The notes under the pieces: model-generated
Database searches by the model: none
Seen by the model: the letters and a program-made list of their open reading frames with translations, nothing else
Told to the model about the DNA's origin: nothing
Translations under genes and position numbers: made by a program
NCBI GenBank assembly: GCA_008933995.1
Contig: WARS01000071.1
Coordinates: forward strand, 8,643,018 to 8,707,017
From: Datnioides undecimradiatus
Taxonomy: Eukaryota; Chordata; Actinopteri; Lobotiformes; Datnioididae
Length of the DNA stretch: 64,000 nucleotides
Direction of reading: 5' to 3'
In this document: in pieces, positions 1 to 46,763 of the stretch
How positions within the stretch are numbered: the stretch's first letter is position 1
Layout: each line of letters starts with the position of its first letter

Positions 1-35
1 GCACTAAAAGCAGTTTGCACAGTCCAAAATTTGCT

Positions 36-41
36 TTTATT
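36..41 (-). terminator. PTPDC1 polyadenylation signal candidate
   Basis: AATAAA on the minus strand, about 490 nt after the PTPDC1 stop. It is the only canonical signal noticed downstream of the stop within the window, so the 3' UTR probably covers about 20-529. Confidence 0.5.
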
Positions 42-529
42 ATGAACTTTTAATCATTTGTGCTTACTGTAGGGTGTTCTTTGGTATGTCTATGTTTACA
101 GAAAACAGAAAGTAAGATTTATCACAGATGAGAAAAAGCTATGTTATGGGAAAGGCATTGATACACTGTGTGAACAATAATTCTTGTTAAGAAAACAGAA
201 ATACGTACAGGTATAAAGATTGCTATAACTATGCTGAGGCATGTCAATGTTGAATGTGACCAGTGTTAAGGCATAATGTATTATAAAATATATTTTGGTC
301 ACCTGTTCTTCAGTATGTTCTTCAGTATACCTCTGCTCGCTATTGAGGTAAGAAAATACTGTGGCATGGTAGTGTTACATTTGTGAAAATAATCTACATA
401 CCAGAAATATTTATCTGTTATTACGTAGTGAATAGTGTTGTTAAAATGTTGTTACACAAGGCACACATCTCTGCCATGTCCCTACATGGAGGTACAAACA
501 GTACACCTCATATACGTGACTGGTAGTAC

Positions 530-664
530 CTACACTAGAGAGAAAGGAGACAATGGTGTCTCATCTGCTTCAATGGCCATACATCTCATGTCCTCAAAGA
601 CGCACTGTAGGACTGTAGTCATGGACTCATACACATTGCACCCGTCTTCAGAGTTGTCTTCCAC
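530..664 (-). CDS. ptpdc1: PTPDC1 terminal coding exon
   Basis: The acceptor is GAACAG. The exon encodes VEDNSEDGCNVYESMTTVLQ and ends ETPLSPFSLV followed by a TAG stop at 532-530. The part up to the Cys-Val-Phe-Glu run aligns with the human C-terminus; the last dozen residues do not. Confidence 0.87.
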   Translation of the reverse strand: MEDNSEDGCNVYESMTTVLQCVFEDMRCMAIEADETPLSPFSLV

Positions 665-3600
665 CTGTTCAAACCCAAAAAACACTCTCAAGTTGTTGAA
701 ACAAGATCAGTGACAAAAAGGAAATGTTGAAATTGGCATCATTCATTCGAAATAATAGAGTATTGGTTTTCTTACCCAGGTGAAAGCCTTGATGGTACGA
801 TTCAGGAATGCTCTTTCAACATCTTCTGGTATATTCATCATATGAGCCATGCAATCTAGTATGCACTTCAGCGTTTCTTTAGGGGCCTGAGAAGAGATGA
901 AAAGCAAGATTAAACTAGCAAAACATATACAGAATATCTAAAATTGAGACTGAAGCTAAAGTTAGCAATTACAGTACTACTGTTGTTTCAAACGTGAATG
1001 AGCACAGACCATACACTGACCTGGTCAAGTGTGTCGAGAACAGTTTGAGGATCGGTGTTGTTAGGGTTCAGGGCTTTTGCATCCTGGATGGAGATGACTG
1101 GCTCTTTAAGTTGTTCAAGCCATGCCCACATGAGCCCAGAGAGGATGAAGGGATCCCGCTCCATACACAGTCTTTCCCAGCCTCCGCCTTGGTTCAGTTC
1201 TGCCTGTATAAATTTGAGCAGCCTTGTTAGAATATGTGTGCCTGTATGCAACCAAGGCAACTTATTCTGACATGTTCAGATATAGCTATAATATCATCAG
1301 AGCATCTTTGAAACTCTCTTAGACAAGGAGGATTCTTCTTTATATGACTTTCTGGAGTCATCAAACATAAAATTATTTAAAAGTTGGCATTATATGTCAT
1401 GAACCAGTAACAAAATGGATCAGTATATGTTGGTTTAGGGTTAGAAGATCAATTTGTTGTTTTAGAAAGAAATCCAACTCAAAATAAATGTTAGGGGGAA
1501 GGTTTCAACTTGTGGACTAACAATTTTTGTGCAGCTCTACATGTCTGTTCTCAATTTCTAAACATACCATATCACTCGTACGGGTGAGTTACCTGCCAGG
1601 CTAAAACTTTGGTCTTGTGCTCTTCTTCCCCATCAAAAAAAAGGTCCACTGCCAAGGCCTGGGCCACCAACAATCTCCTGGCATCCAGAGACAACTCTGA
1701 CTGTAGGGTGATAAAGGGCACCTCTGACTTCTCTGATTGCTCTTCTTTGTGGCCTTGAGACTTCATCCCATTCATTGCTAACTCTTCCCTCTGCTCTGCC
1801 TTCCACCGGGACAACATGCTACCCTTTTTGGTAGGTTCCTTGTTTCCCACAGATTCACTACGTTGGATGGTTTTCTGCTTCACTTTTTTCAGCAAAATGG
1901 AGCCATCTTTTTGGTTTTCTATATTCTTGATTTCCCAGAGTGAGCCGGTTGAGCTGTGTGAGATGTTAGACATGTTGTTAGTCCAACGTTTACTCTGGGT
2001 AGCAGGGAGATTTGCCTCAGATGGGGAAATAGACATTTCAACATTATTTTGTGACAAGGAGCTGAGAGGTTGTGTAAGGAGGTTGAGCTGTGAACCCAGT
2101 CGTCTCAAGTCGGACTCACTGTAGCTCAGACTTTTTCGATGGTAGAAGATGGGTGGCTCATTGAAATGTCTGGGTAAGGTGGGTGTACCTGGTAAGCGGG
2201 GCTCTTTTGCAAATAACTCTGGACCCATCTGCTCAATGATGCTGAGCGTCATCTCTATGTCATGAATATCAGGAGCTTCCAGGATGTCTTCCTCTATCAC
2301 CTGTCGATTCTCTGCAATGTCCACTAGCAGTCTGGACACAAGCTGGACAATCTTTGGTAGGTGCCTTAGTTCCTTCCTCTCATATCCATGCAGTATGTGT
2401 CTCTGGCGGTTTAGGTACTGGGACAAGGTGACTGGGTTGAATCGAGGCTCAGCACAGGAAAATACACTTCTCAGTGGAGCAAGGAACTGCACAAACTGCC
2501 TGACACAACGTAGCTGACTTCGGGTCTGGATCGAATTGGGGCGTTTAGCACGCACATATAAAATAGCCTGATTGGCAGTCATCCTGGTAGCATAGGCCAA
2601 GAAACTGGCTAACAGCACACCTGAAGGTAACAAAGGAGAAAGCTTTCATTGTGTGTCAGGTTGTACAGATAAAAGATCAAGACTGTTCTGAAAAGTCAAA
2701 ACTTTGCACAACTTTTTTACATATCCACCTGTTCTTCCAAGACCAGCATGACAGTGGACTGCTATCTTTCCCTCCTGCAGTGCAAAGGCCATGACCTTCA
2801 CCATGTCCAGAATAGCAGTGAGGTTGGCTATTCCATAGTCGCTCCAGCCAAAATTGTAGAAATAAACTGAAATGATAAGACTTTTTTCAGTTAAACCTGA
2901 ACAACAGTTCAGATTTATCAAGAGTTACTGTATGAAGCACTTACTGTTGTTTTCCATAAAGACCTCTGGGCGGTATGAGAAGCCACTCTCTGGCTCCAGA
3001 GGGTTTCCGCAGTTGGCATGTTCACCAGGTATCTGTAGGTTGATCACTGTTTTAATACCATTCCTTGACACACGCACAAACAGAAAAATGAAAACTTGTT
3101 ATTCTCATATTCTGAGATGCTGATGTGTTTTTGTGTTTCAGTAAGCTGCTGAAAAGCCTTAAAATTAAGTCATATATACCTTCTGAATTGATCAATGATG
3201 TCATACTTCTCAATGATTTCTGTTGATGGTCTGGACATAGCAAGAAGTTGGTCATTAACCCTAAAACAACAGAAAAAAAATTAAAAGAAGTAATCCACAA
3301 ATATTTCAGTCCAGCTACTCTAACATTTTGTTAAAAGAGATCACAACTACAAAGGTAGAATAAGCATTTGTACCAGGATGAGTAGAGGCCTTTTATGGCC
3401 TGTTGGTCTTCACTCCAGTAACTTGGGTTGTCGTACTTGCAGGCTTGACCTCCACATCCAATTGAGCATTGCATATGTGCAGGGATGATATAACGTATAG
3501 CTTCCCCTACTATTGTATATTTTGCCCTTGGGGCTGTGACTAATGTTATTATAGTGGGAGAGAAAAGAAGAAAAATCTGTTACCCAAAGAGTTTTTAGTT

Positions 3601-4107
3601 TTAAATTGCCAGTAATGTGATTATTGTATTTGAATTATTCTTTTTTTATCAGAAAAATGTAACCACTAGATACTATCTTAGTGTTTTCTCCAAAAAATAA
3701 ACAGGTTAAATACTATACTATAATTTCATATCCCTACGAAGTATAGTGCATTGCAGAGACTGCTCCAAAAGCAGGTTGTTCTGTAACACGTCAATAATTA
3801 AGATCATCAGTGGAGAGTGCTCACTTAGAGGTGTCTAATCCTTGTCTGGCATTGCAAGTCTGTCATCAAAGCATTATAGTATAAATAGCTACTCCTATGG
3901 ACCATTTGAAATGCACTGTAAAACTGCATTTTGATGAAACGAAGACCTGTAAACTATGATGGTGGCTGACCACTAAAGTAAACTTTAGTCTGAACTTATT
4001 TTAGTGATGAACAACTACCATCTTAACTTACTGTAGTCCATCAGAGCTCCACCTCTTGTCTTTGAATGAAGTGCCATAGGAGATGTCAGGCTGACATCCA
4101 CAGCCAT
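530..4107 (-). CDS. ptpdc1: PTPDC1, protein tyrosine phosphatase domain-containing 1 (whole coding span, 9 coding exons)
   Basis: The coding sequence joins 4107-4032, 3539-3374, 3260-3180, 3063-2945, 2866-2729, 2620-1593, 1203-1021, 886-776 and 664-530. This is 2037 nt, or 678 residues plus stop; every junction keeps frame and uses GT-AG. The phosphatase core is in residues 30-250. The P-loop HCHAGLGRTG has catalytic Cys186 and Arg192, and Asp157 in FGWSDYG is the candidate general acid. The stretch RAKRPNSIQTRSQL after the P-loop is a hallmark of PTPDC1, as are LQIPGEHANCG and ERDPFIL. The family is a cysteine-dependent phosphatase linked by published work to centrosome and cilium function; its substrate is poorly known. 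The middle of the protein (about residues 300-500) is low-complexity and much shorter than my memory of the human protein (about 750 residues). The gene lies head-to-head with BICD2. Identity is from remembered family sequence, not a search. Confidence 0.95.
776..886 (-). CDS. ptpdc1: PTPDC1 coding exon 8
   Basis: A 37-codon exon encodes APKETLKCILDCMAHMMNIP and EDVERAFLNRTIKAFTW. It has acceptor TTCTCAG and donor TGG|GTAAG and is in frame on both sides. Confidence 0.9.
1021..1203 (-). CDS. ptpdc1: PTPDC1 coding exon 7
   Basis: A 183-nt, phase-0 exon encodes AELNQGGGWERLCMERDPFI and LSGLMWAWLEQLKEPVIS. This is the conserved C-terminal domain of PTPDC1. The acceptor is TATACAG and the donor CAG|GTCAGT. 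Confidence 0.92.
1204..1592 (-). other. PTPDC1 intron 6 (389 nt)
   Basis: The largest intron in the 3' half of the gene. It is bounded by CAG|GTAACT and TATACAG and nothing else was seen in it. Confidence 0.8.
1593..2620 (-). CDS. ptpdc1: PTPDC1 coding exon 6 (large exon, C-terminal half)
   Basis: A 1028-nt exon opens with VLLASFLAYATRMTANQAIL and continues through the conserved RAKRPNSIQTRSQL and QYLNRQRHILHGYE segments. A Ser/Asn-rich, probably disordered region follows, including RKSLSYSESDLRRLGSQ, which has a counterpart in the human protein. It ends with the conserved LQSELSLDARRLLVAQALA and a CAG|GTAACT donor at 1593. Confidence 0.93.
2729..2866 (-). CDS. ptpdc1: PTPDC1 coding exon 5 with catalytic P-loop
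   Basis: A 138-nt exon encodes YFYNFGWSDYGIANLTAILD through HCHAGLGRTG. Cys186 and Arg192 are the catalytic residues and Asp157 the candidate acid. The exon ends within the Gly codon that closes the signature (donor ACAG|GTGGA), so the intron splits the motif. Confidence 0.95.
2945..3063 (-). CDS. ptpdc1: PTPDC1 coding exon 4
   Basis: A 119-nt exon encodes NGIKTVINLQIPGEHANCGN and then ESGFSYRPEVFMENN. The acceptor GTGTCAAG lacks a strong pyrimidine tract but is the one that keeps frame and restores the conserved Arg-Asn-Gly-Ile-Lys run. The donor is ACA|GTAAGT. Confidence 0.9.
3180..3260 (-). CDS. ptpdc1: PTPDC1 coding exon 3
   Basis: An 81-nt exon with acceptor TTTTAG and donor AGAAG|GTATAT encodes VNDQLLAMSRPSTEIIEKYD followed by IIDQFR. 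This matches the start of the phosphatase fold in PTPDC1. Confidence 0.9.
3374..3539 (-). CDS. ptpdc1: PTPDC1 coding exon 2
   Basis: It encodes residues 26-81, including AKYTIVGEAIRYIIPAHMQC, then the conserved CGGQACKYDNPSYW, then AIKGLYSSW. The donor is TCCTG|GTACA. Two acceptors six bases apart fit the frame: TAG before 3539 and CAG before 3533. They would give ITAPRAKY or TPRAKY at the junction. Confidence 0.88.
3540..4031 (-). other. PTPDC1 intron 1 of the coding region (492 nt)
   Basis: AT-rich intron between coding exons 1 and 2, with donor GTAAGT. No other feature seen. Confidence 0.75.
4032..4107 (-). CDS. ptpdc1: PTPDC1 coding exon 1
   Basis: The exon runs 4115-4032, with acceptor TGCAG before 4115 and donor ACA|GTAAG at 4032. 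The start codon at 4107-4105 opens MAVDVSLTSPMALHS. When the preceding leader exon (4878-4627) is joined, the same frame upstream meets a TGA with no intervening ATG, so this is the first usable start. The exon ends one base into a codon (phase 1). The N-terminus is not conserved in the family, so the start is less certain than the rest. Confidence 0.7.
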
Positions 4108-4626
4108 AGCAGTGCCTGCACACACATATATATCTCCTTTGTTACACTATATTATTGACTTCATATGCATCCTTTGAACAGTTGGTGCAATAGTCCTTTC
4201 CATAAACCTAATATACAGTAGTATAACCTAAATCTGAAAATGGTGTCTCATAAATAGTGGTCCAAATTTTATTAATTTGGACTGAAAGTCTAAATTTGAC
4301 ACTAAGTGATCAGTATGTTTTTATAGATGACAGTTAGAGAGAACCACTGACAAATGCACATTTAGATCAGATATCAACATCATAAATCATATTCAGACAA
4401 ATGTAAAGCAAGCTCAATCCATTTTAGGAGGAATGTCAAGCTGCTATTCTTAGGTGGCAGATCTGTCTCAGTTGTACAACACAGAACAAATTACATTATC
4501 ACTCCTCAGGACTAATGTGCAAAACAATCAACTATGAATTAGCTATAGTACATAAATACAACGAATCTAATGATTAATAGAAATTAAATAAAATTAATTT
4601 AGAACTATTAATGAAAAATGATTTAC

Positions 4627-4878
4627 CTGTGGTAGGTGAGAAAAGAGGCTTGTAACCACCATCTCAGAACACAAAAGGTCCATAGCTGCAGTTGCCAACA
4701 TTTCTGACATCAACCTCCAAGCTCTGACGTTGCCTGTCCCTCTCCAGCTCTGTGGAAAGTCAATCCTGTGGCTTTGCTTGATTTGATTCGTCTGAGATTA
4801 TCTCTGTGTTGCGGGGTGGGGCAGCACAAGTGCCCACAGGATCCTCTTTGCTCATGTGTGGAAAGCCATGTATCTCAC
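4627..4878 (-). other. Probable PTPDC1 5' leader exon
   Basis: On the minus strand this segment is preceded by a T-rich tract ending ATCCAG and ends CCACAG|GTAAAT, so it looks like an internal exon. It holds several short open frames that do not join the PTPDC1 frame; one starting MSEMLATAAMDLL would run into the next exon and stop there. The upstream junction is ambiguous because CAG|GTGAGA could equally be a donor. Transcript data would be needed to fix the leader structure. Confidence 0.4.
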
Positions 4879-5711
4879 CTGGATGACAGATCAAGAAAAT
4901 TAATAAAATAACCTCAAGCATGTGCTGAGAAGTTGCTGAGATTGTGTCCTTTGTGATTACCTCCAGTCACAGATTCTTCCTTTCTGTGGTTCTGGGGGGA
5001 GTGTAGGGCTATTTCTGACTCCTGCTGGATTAGACTACTAATCTTATTACTGTAAGGGTACAGAATAGAGCACCCACTCCTCAACAAAAACCCATACTAT
5101 AGCCACATCACTCTTGCCTTCTGCTGGACTCTTATGCTATACAATTATCACCAATATATTTGTTAATGCACATACTGTCAGTAATAAACACCTTGATAAA
5201 TGTTTTCACCAGACCGTCTATTATACAATTGATTAATGAAATGCATGTCTATTATGAATAAGTGCAAACACATTTTGGAATTTTTGTGATAAGAGAGTTC
5301 AGCAGATTTCTAAAATCCACATACTAAAACTCTCCTGGCCTGCTGCTACAAATAGTGGGACCTTGGTGACATAGCAAGTAGATAAAATCTGATTGGCTTA
5401 CCTTGCACCTTGCTAAAGCTGGTTGCATTTAGGTTACTGAGGAGAGATCAGTCTATGATGTGCAGCATTTGGAAGGACTTCAAAGCCAAAAGTTCCAATG
5501 CAATGATAAAAGTGTGCTGTCCATATTATAGTTAGAACTGACAGAAACCCCTCCTGGACTCATTTGTATACACCTTATTTAGATCCAGCTGAGTTTGTAG
5601 ACAGAGTGGTCTATCTAACTAACCTTTTTTGAAGACAGAAATTTGAGCTTGACTCAGTCAAAAATTTTGGATTAATGCACATTTCTTCTTACTTCATACT
5701 GTTTTGTACCC

Positions 5712-6225
5712 TGCTTAACCCTTCAACTCCTGAGCCTGTCCCGTAAGTGCTTTTGCCCATTTTACCTGGAACTTTCAATACCTGGCTGTTATATACTATT
5801 AGCTGCATGTTAGAAGAGTGTGATGACAGTTGAAAAAGACAAAAACGGAATTGGATTTTAGAGTTTTAGTGAACAAACAACACTGTAATTATATTTGAAT
5901 AGCAGATTTTGCATGTTATATTTGAAATTTGAAGAGTATAAAACTATTTCCAGTAAAATTCGAGTCTGTGTCTCATAATGTGAGTAAACAGACCATAAAA
6001 TGGAAACTTTCTCCACTGCTGTGTGTAGTGGGAACGAAGCGCCTGCTTCGCGGGCTTCTGGGACATTCGCAGGTGAAATTACCGTAATAACTCCATTTTG
6101 GCTGTAAAGCGCAACATCTCAGCTTTCAGAAACCGTTTAATTTTTTCCGATAGCACAAACCATGACGTAATTACTGTAATCCAACGCGCGCTTGCGCAAA
6201 CGTGTCGCCAGCGACACGTTCGGTG
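5712..6225. mobile_element. Possible small non-autonomous DNA transposon
   Basis: The segment opens with TTAACCCTTCAACTCC at about 5717, resembling a piggyBac-type end (TTAA target followed by CCC). It continues into a CpG-rich block with palindromes at 6033-6051 and 6199-6220. A matching inverted right end next to TTAA was not found, so boundaries and family are uncertain. Confidence 0.25.
6199..6220. repeat. Perfect inverted repeat (10-bp stem, 2-base loop)
   Basis: AACGTGTCGC, then CA, then GCGACACGTT: a perfect hairpin-forming palindrome inside a CpG-rich patch in AT-rich DNA. Confidence 0.9.
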
Positions 6226-7254
6226 TACTGTTTCTTATTATTAATGAATATATATATATAGTTTACCATCATAGTTTAAATGATATTGTATATGTTTCAT
6301 ATTCAAATCACTTTTTGTTAACTATTTTATGTAGCTTATCTAACATATTCTTTACATAGTGTCTGCCATGTCAAACCATCAGTTACATTGTAAGAGTAAC
6401 ATAGAGGAACAGGGACATGGAGTGCACTATACAAAGGGATAAAAAGGGAGACAAGACCCATACATCATAGGCATGACTGTGAATTTCAGGTATATACGAC
6501 TAAAATGAGAGTGCAGAAAGAAAAAGAAAAATAATGATCTACACTGTTCCAACACGGGAAACCACCACTCACAGCTACTCATAACACAAGCTTTGTATTT
6601 GAAATTTGAATCTGCAAAGTTTGGAGTAAAAAACAAATACATTAAGATTAACAAATTCATTACATGAGTAAATGTGCGTTGTTTATTTCCATTACTGACA
6701 TCTGACCCTTTTCAAAACTTAACATTTTGACTTGACATTAACTTTGTTCTATAAACGCCCAATGAGCAAAGCCACTGGGTAGCACTGCACATTACAGACA
6801 CGAAACCTGCACAACGAAAAGGTGTGCCGCCATAATTAATATTATTTCTAACACCTGTTCAAAGACTGCCCTGAAAAAGATTTACAGGAATATAGGTAGG
6901 TGAAACTGAAAAAATGCAAAAACCGCTTATTTAATTATGTATGCAAGGAATATTCGCTTCTAAACATTTGTTATTTCCTTTTGTGTAGCTAAAGTAAAGT
7001 AATAGATATGTGATTAAAATTTGGAGACGGCGAAGTGTGTTGGAACCTTCGTAATATCAGAGCCCTTAATGAATAACTTTAATGTTATATTTATTATTAT
7101 TTATTATTATATTTATATGAAAAGAATATGTTACTTCATTAACTTTTCCGACAGATGGCACCAGATATATATCTGTGACTTGTATGCCCGTTAAATCTCT
7201 GCGACAACAAGCGGCTCGAAAAGAGATTTCCGTGCTCCACATAAGCAAATACAC

Positions 7255-7460
7255 AACGCCTATTGGGAAATGAGTCCAGTTCCTGGCGTCAGTAAGCCTC
7301 TTTCATTGGCTAAACGTACTGTATTGACTACCTTTCCCGATATGCACTGCAGGTCCGTTGGTGTCCTCCCAACTGGTTGCGTCACGAATAGCGCATCGCG
7401 TTTCAGCAAACGGACCATTCAGCTGTTTCAATCCGTCCAAGGTAGATAACTCAAACCTAA
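7255..7460. promoter_or_regulatory. Probable promoter zone between PTPDC1 and BICD2
   Basis: Two inverted CCAAT boxes (ATTGG at 7262-7266 and 7305-7309) read as CCAAT on the minus strand. A half-CRE CGTCA lies at 7380-7384, and CpG density is higher than in flanking DNA. The orientation of the CCAAT boxes suits PTPDC1 transcription. This rests on motifs only. Confidence 0.35.
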
Positions 7461-7679
7461 CGGAAGTTGATCGATGGGATTTTCAAAATAAGATAGAATA
7501 GCGTTGAAATTTTCCGACATTATCAACGACTTTTCACACATAAACTACATGTTCTGCATTAAATATATTTCATTCCGTCAGCGAAATCAAATAAACCCAC
7601 AGCCAGACACGAGGAAAAGCATTTGATGGTCTGTGGTACATTTATTTTGAAAGTAAAAACCAGAAGTTGTATATCCTTT

Positions 7680-8009
7680 TTGTCGTCTTGGCAGTTGGTA
7701 CTCCTGCTCCGGCGGTATTGCTCCGACAAGCCGGGGGAGAGGTGAAGGAAACGCAGGATCTAAACGATGGAGCATTTCTAGAAGATAACGGCGAGCTCTC
7801 CCGTCGGAGAAACTGAACCGACTCATCTACATGACCAAAGAAACAAGACCGGCAACGAGAAACGCAAACGTAACAATCATGCAATTTAAATACAGACGAA
7901 TTTGAGCAACCGCTTCTTCTTCAAGGTTACACCTCTTGAAGACGCCCCAACATCCTCCCTTGTCGCAGATCAGCTGGCGTACGTTGGTTGATCGTCACCG
8001 GTACCGATC
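7680..8009 (+). promoter_or_regulatory. BICD2 proximal promoter and 5' UTR
   Basis: GC- and CpG-rich sequence leads directly into exon 1. An in-frame TGA at 7989-7991 upstream of the start codon, with no ATG between, fixes the start at 8010. A is at position -3 of the start context. No TATA box was seen, which fits a CpG-island promoter. The transcription start is not identifiable. Confidence 0.5.
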
Positions 8010-45156
<37,147 letters not shown>

Positions 45157-45710
45157 GGCGTCTGTGAAGTGCGCAAGGAACTGCTGTGTACAGAGGGGAG
45201 GGGGCCCACGGGCCAAACCCTCCCTGCCTTAGTGTTAAAGAGCCCCACTCGCTCGCTTACCTCCCTGGCCAGCCTGCGCTCCTCTAGGGACTGCTGTGTG
45301 ACTAACCGGCTGCTCATGTGTGCTAGTGTAAACGCTTAGGGGAATGCAGATGTATGTACAGTGTGCACTAGACGTTTGGACTGTAGTAGACATATATGGC
45401 ATGTGGAGTATAGGGCCCCGGTTATATTGGGGGTTTTGTGGATATTATGGAGTGTCTATTCTTTCCGCTGTCGTGGTGCTGTACGTATGATGTAAAAGGT
45501 GGCAGCTTTTGTGCTCGTTTGTTCTGGCCCCCTGAGTGTATTGCCTGGTAACAGTAACACATTGTGGGGTATGGGACTTGTGAAGGGGATGTCAATGTGA
45601 CAGTCTTATGTCTAAATATGACATCTTCTGCTCTTTGGCTTGTCTGTTGGCATTGGTGCTCCTTTTAAAAAAAACAACTATCTCTCCCCTATCTGTCCTG
45701 GCCCCCCCAG

Positions 45711-45716
45711 GACTGA
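45711..45716 (+). CDS. bicd2: Candidate alternative BICD2 terminal exon A (two codons)
   Basis: A strong pyrimidine tract ending CCCCCCCAG precedes GAC TGA. Joined to the internal donor at 45033, it gives an 822-residue protein ending NNPHD, close in length to the human 824-residue form. The exon itself would continue as 3' UTR. Confidence 0.35.
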   Translation, partial: D

Positions 45717-46715
45717 CCTGTGCCCAGCCACCCACTGTCTAATCAGGTCACTGTTCAAGAAAAAGGAACTTGAAGACAAAGGAACTTTGAAGAATAAGGA
45801 ACAAAAATATGCAATTTTCCCCTGCTTTCTTGCGAGAGGGACCACAGTATGATTCTACACAGCAATTCAAAAACTCACACGTGGGTCGGCTGCTGGTTTG
45901 ATGGTGGAATTGGTTGGGCAGAAAAGGAGCACCCGTGACCACAGGTGTTTTATTTCAGGATCATTTTAAAGCTGTGATGCTAGCACACCAATACAATAGG
46001 GTCAGTAGAATCGCATGGCTTCGCAGCTGAAAACGCTTATGAGCTTTTTAACTGTTTTTCTGTTGTCAGGTGTGTGGTACAAGACAAACTCATGTATTAC
46101 AGGGCTCTACATTGTAAGAAGAGGGGGGTTATTTGGTGTCTGGTGAAATACAGGAGGGCTATTCCATGTGACCCATTATGTTGCAATGGATTCTTTCAGA
46201 GCCATATATAATAAGAGAGGAAGAAAGTTTGACATCAAACAATCGATCTCCACACCCAAATTAAGTGCACTTCAGCATAGGTGCCTCAGGTTCCTACTTC
46301 TGTTAAAATGGATCTAATGATTACTGTGAACAGAGATACAATATAGTTTTGATCAAAGATGATTTTTTAAACATGGAGCAAATCCTTGAAGAGCACAAAT
46401 CAAAAAGGCATCCACATGTGGATAATGAATTTGCAAACGAAACCAAGCGACCACTCGGCAAAAAAGTGCCTGTTGACGCAAACACTTGATATATTTATCT
46501 ATCTGTTGATGTAAAGCCCTGTCCTTGTGTCTCAACTTGAGCTATCACTGTTCTTTTCCTTCTCCCCCCCTTCCTCTGTCTCCTCTCTCTATTTTTGGGA
46601 GATTGCTCAAACCTCTCAAGTAATTTCTGTGTGGTTATGTGGCTGAAAACCCTCTCCTCATGTCTCTAATCTGCGTCTTGTCACTCGGTCACCATAACGA
46701 CCTTCTCTCTTTTAG

Positions 46716-46763
46716 ATTGTCAGCAGCTTGCTCCCCCAGCATCACCACTCACCCTTTAACTAG
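46716..46763 (+). CDS. bicd2: Candidate alternative BICD2 terminal exon B
   Basis: Acceptor CTCTCTTTTAG precedes 15 codons encoding IVSSLLPQHHHSPFN and a TAG stop, in frame with the internal donor at 45033. The resulting protein would be 836 residues. A good acceptor with an open frame supports it, but I do not recognise the peptide. Confidence 0.4.
   Translation: MVSSLLPQHHHSPFN

Larger units (their letters stand above)
4879..7250. other. PTPDC1 upstream intron or intergenic sequence
   Basis: AT-rich sequence without recognisable exons. It contains a CpG-rich patch at about 6010-6225 that differs sharply from its surroundings and is listed separately. Confidence 0.6.

Noticed and set aside
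1..4900. let-7 microRNA cluster, which in human lies close to PTPDC1
   Set aside because: No TGAGGTAGTAG-type seed with a foldable partner was found on either strand. TGAGGTAG-like matches near 17724 (minus strand) and 60425 diverge right after the seed. The cluster would be expected beyond the left edge.
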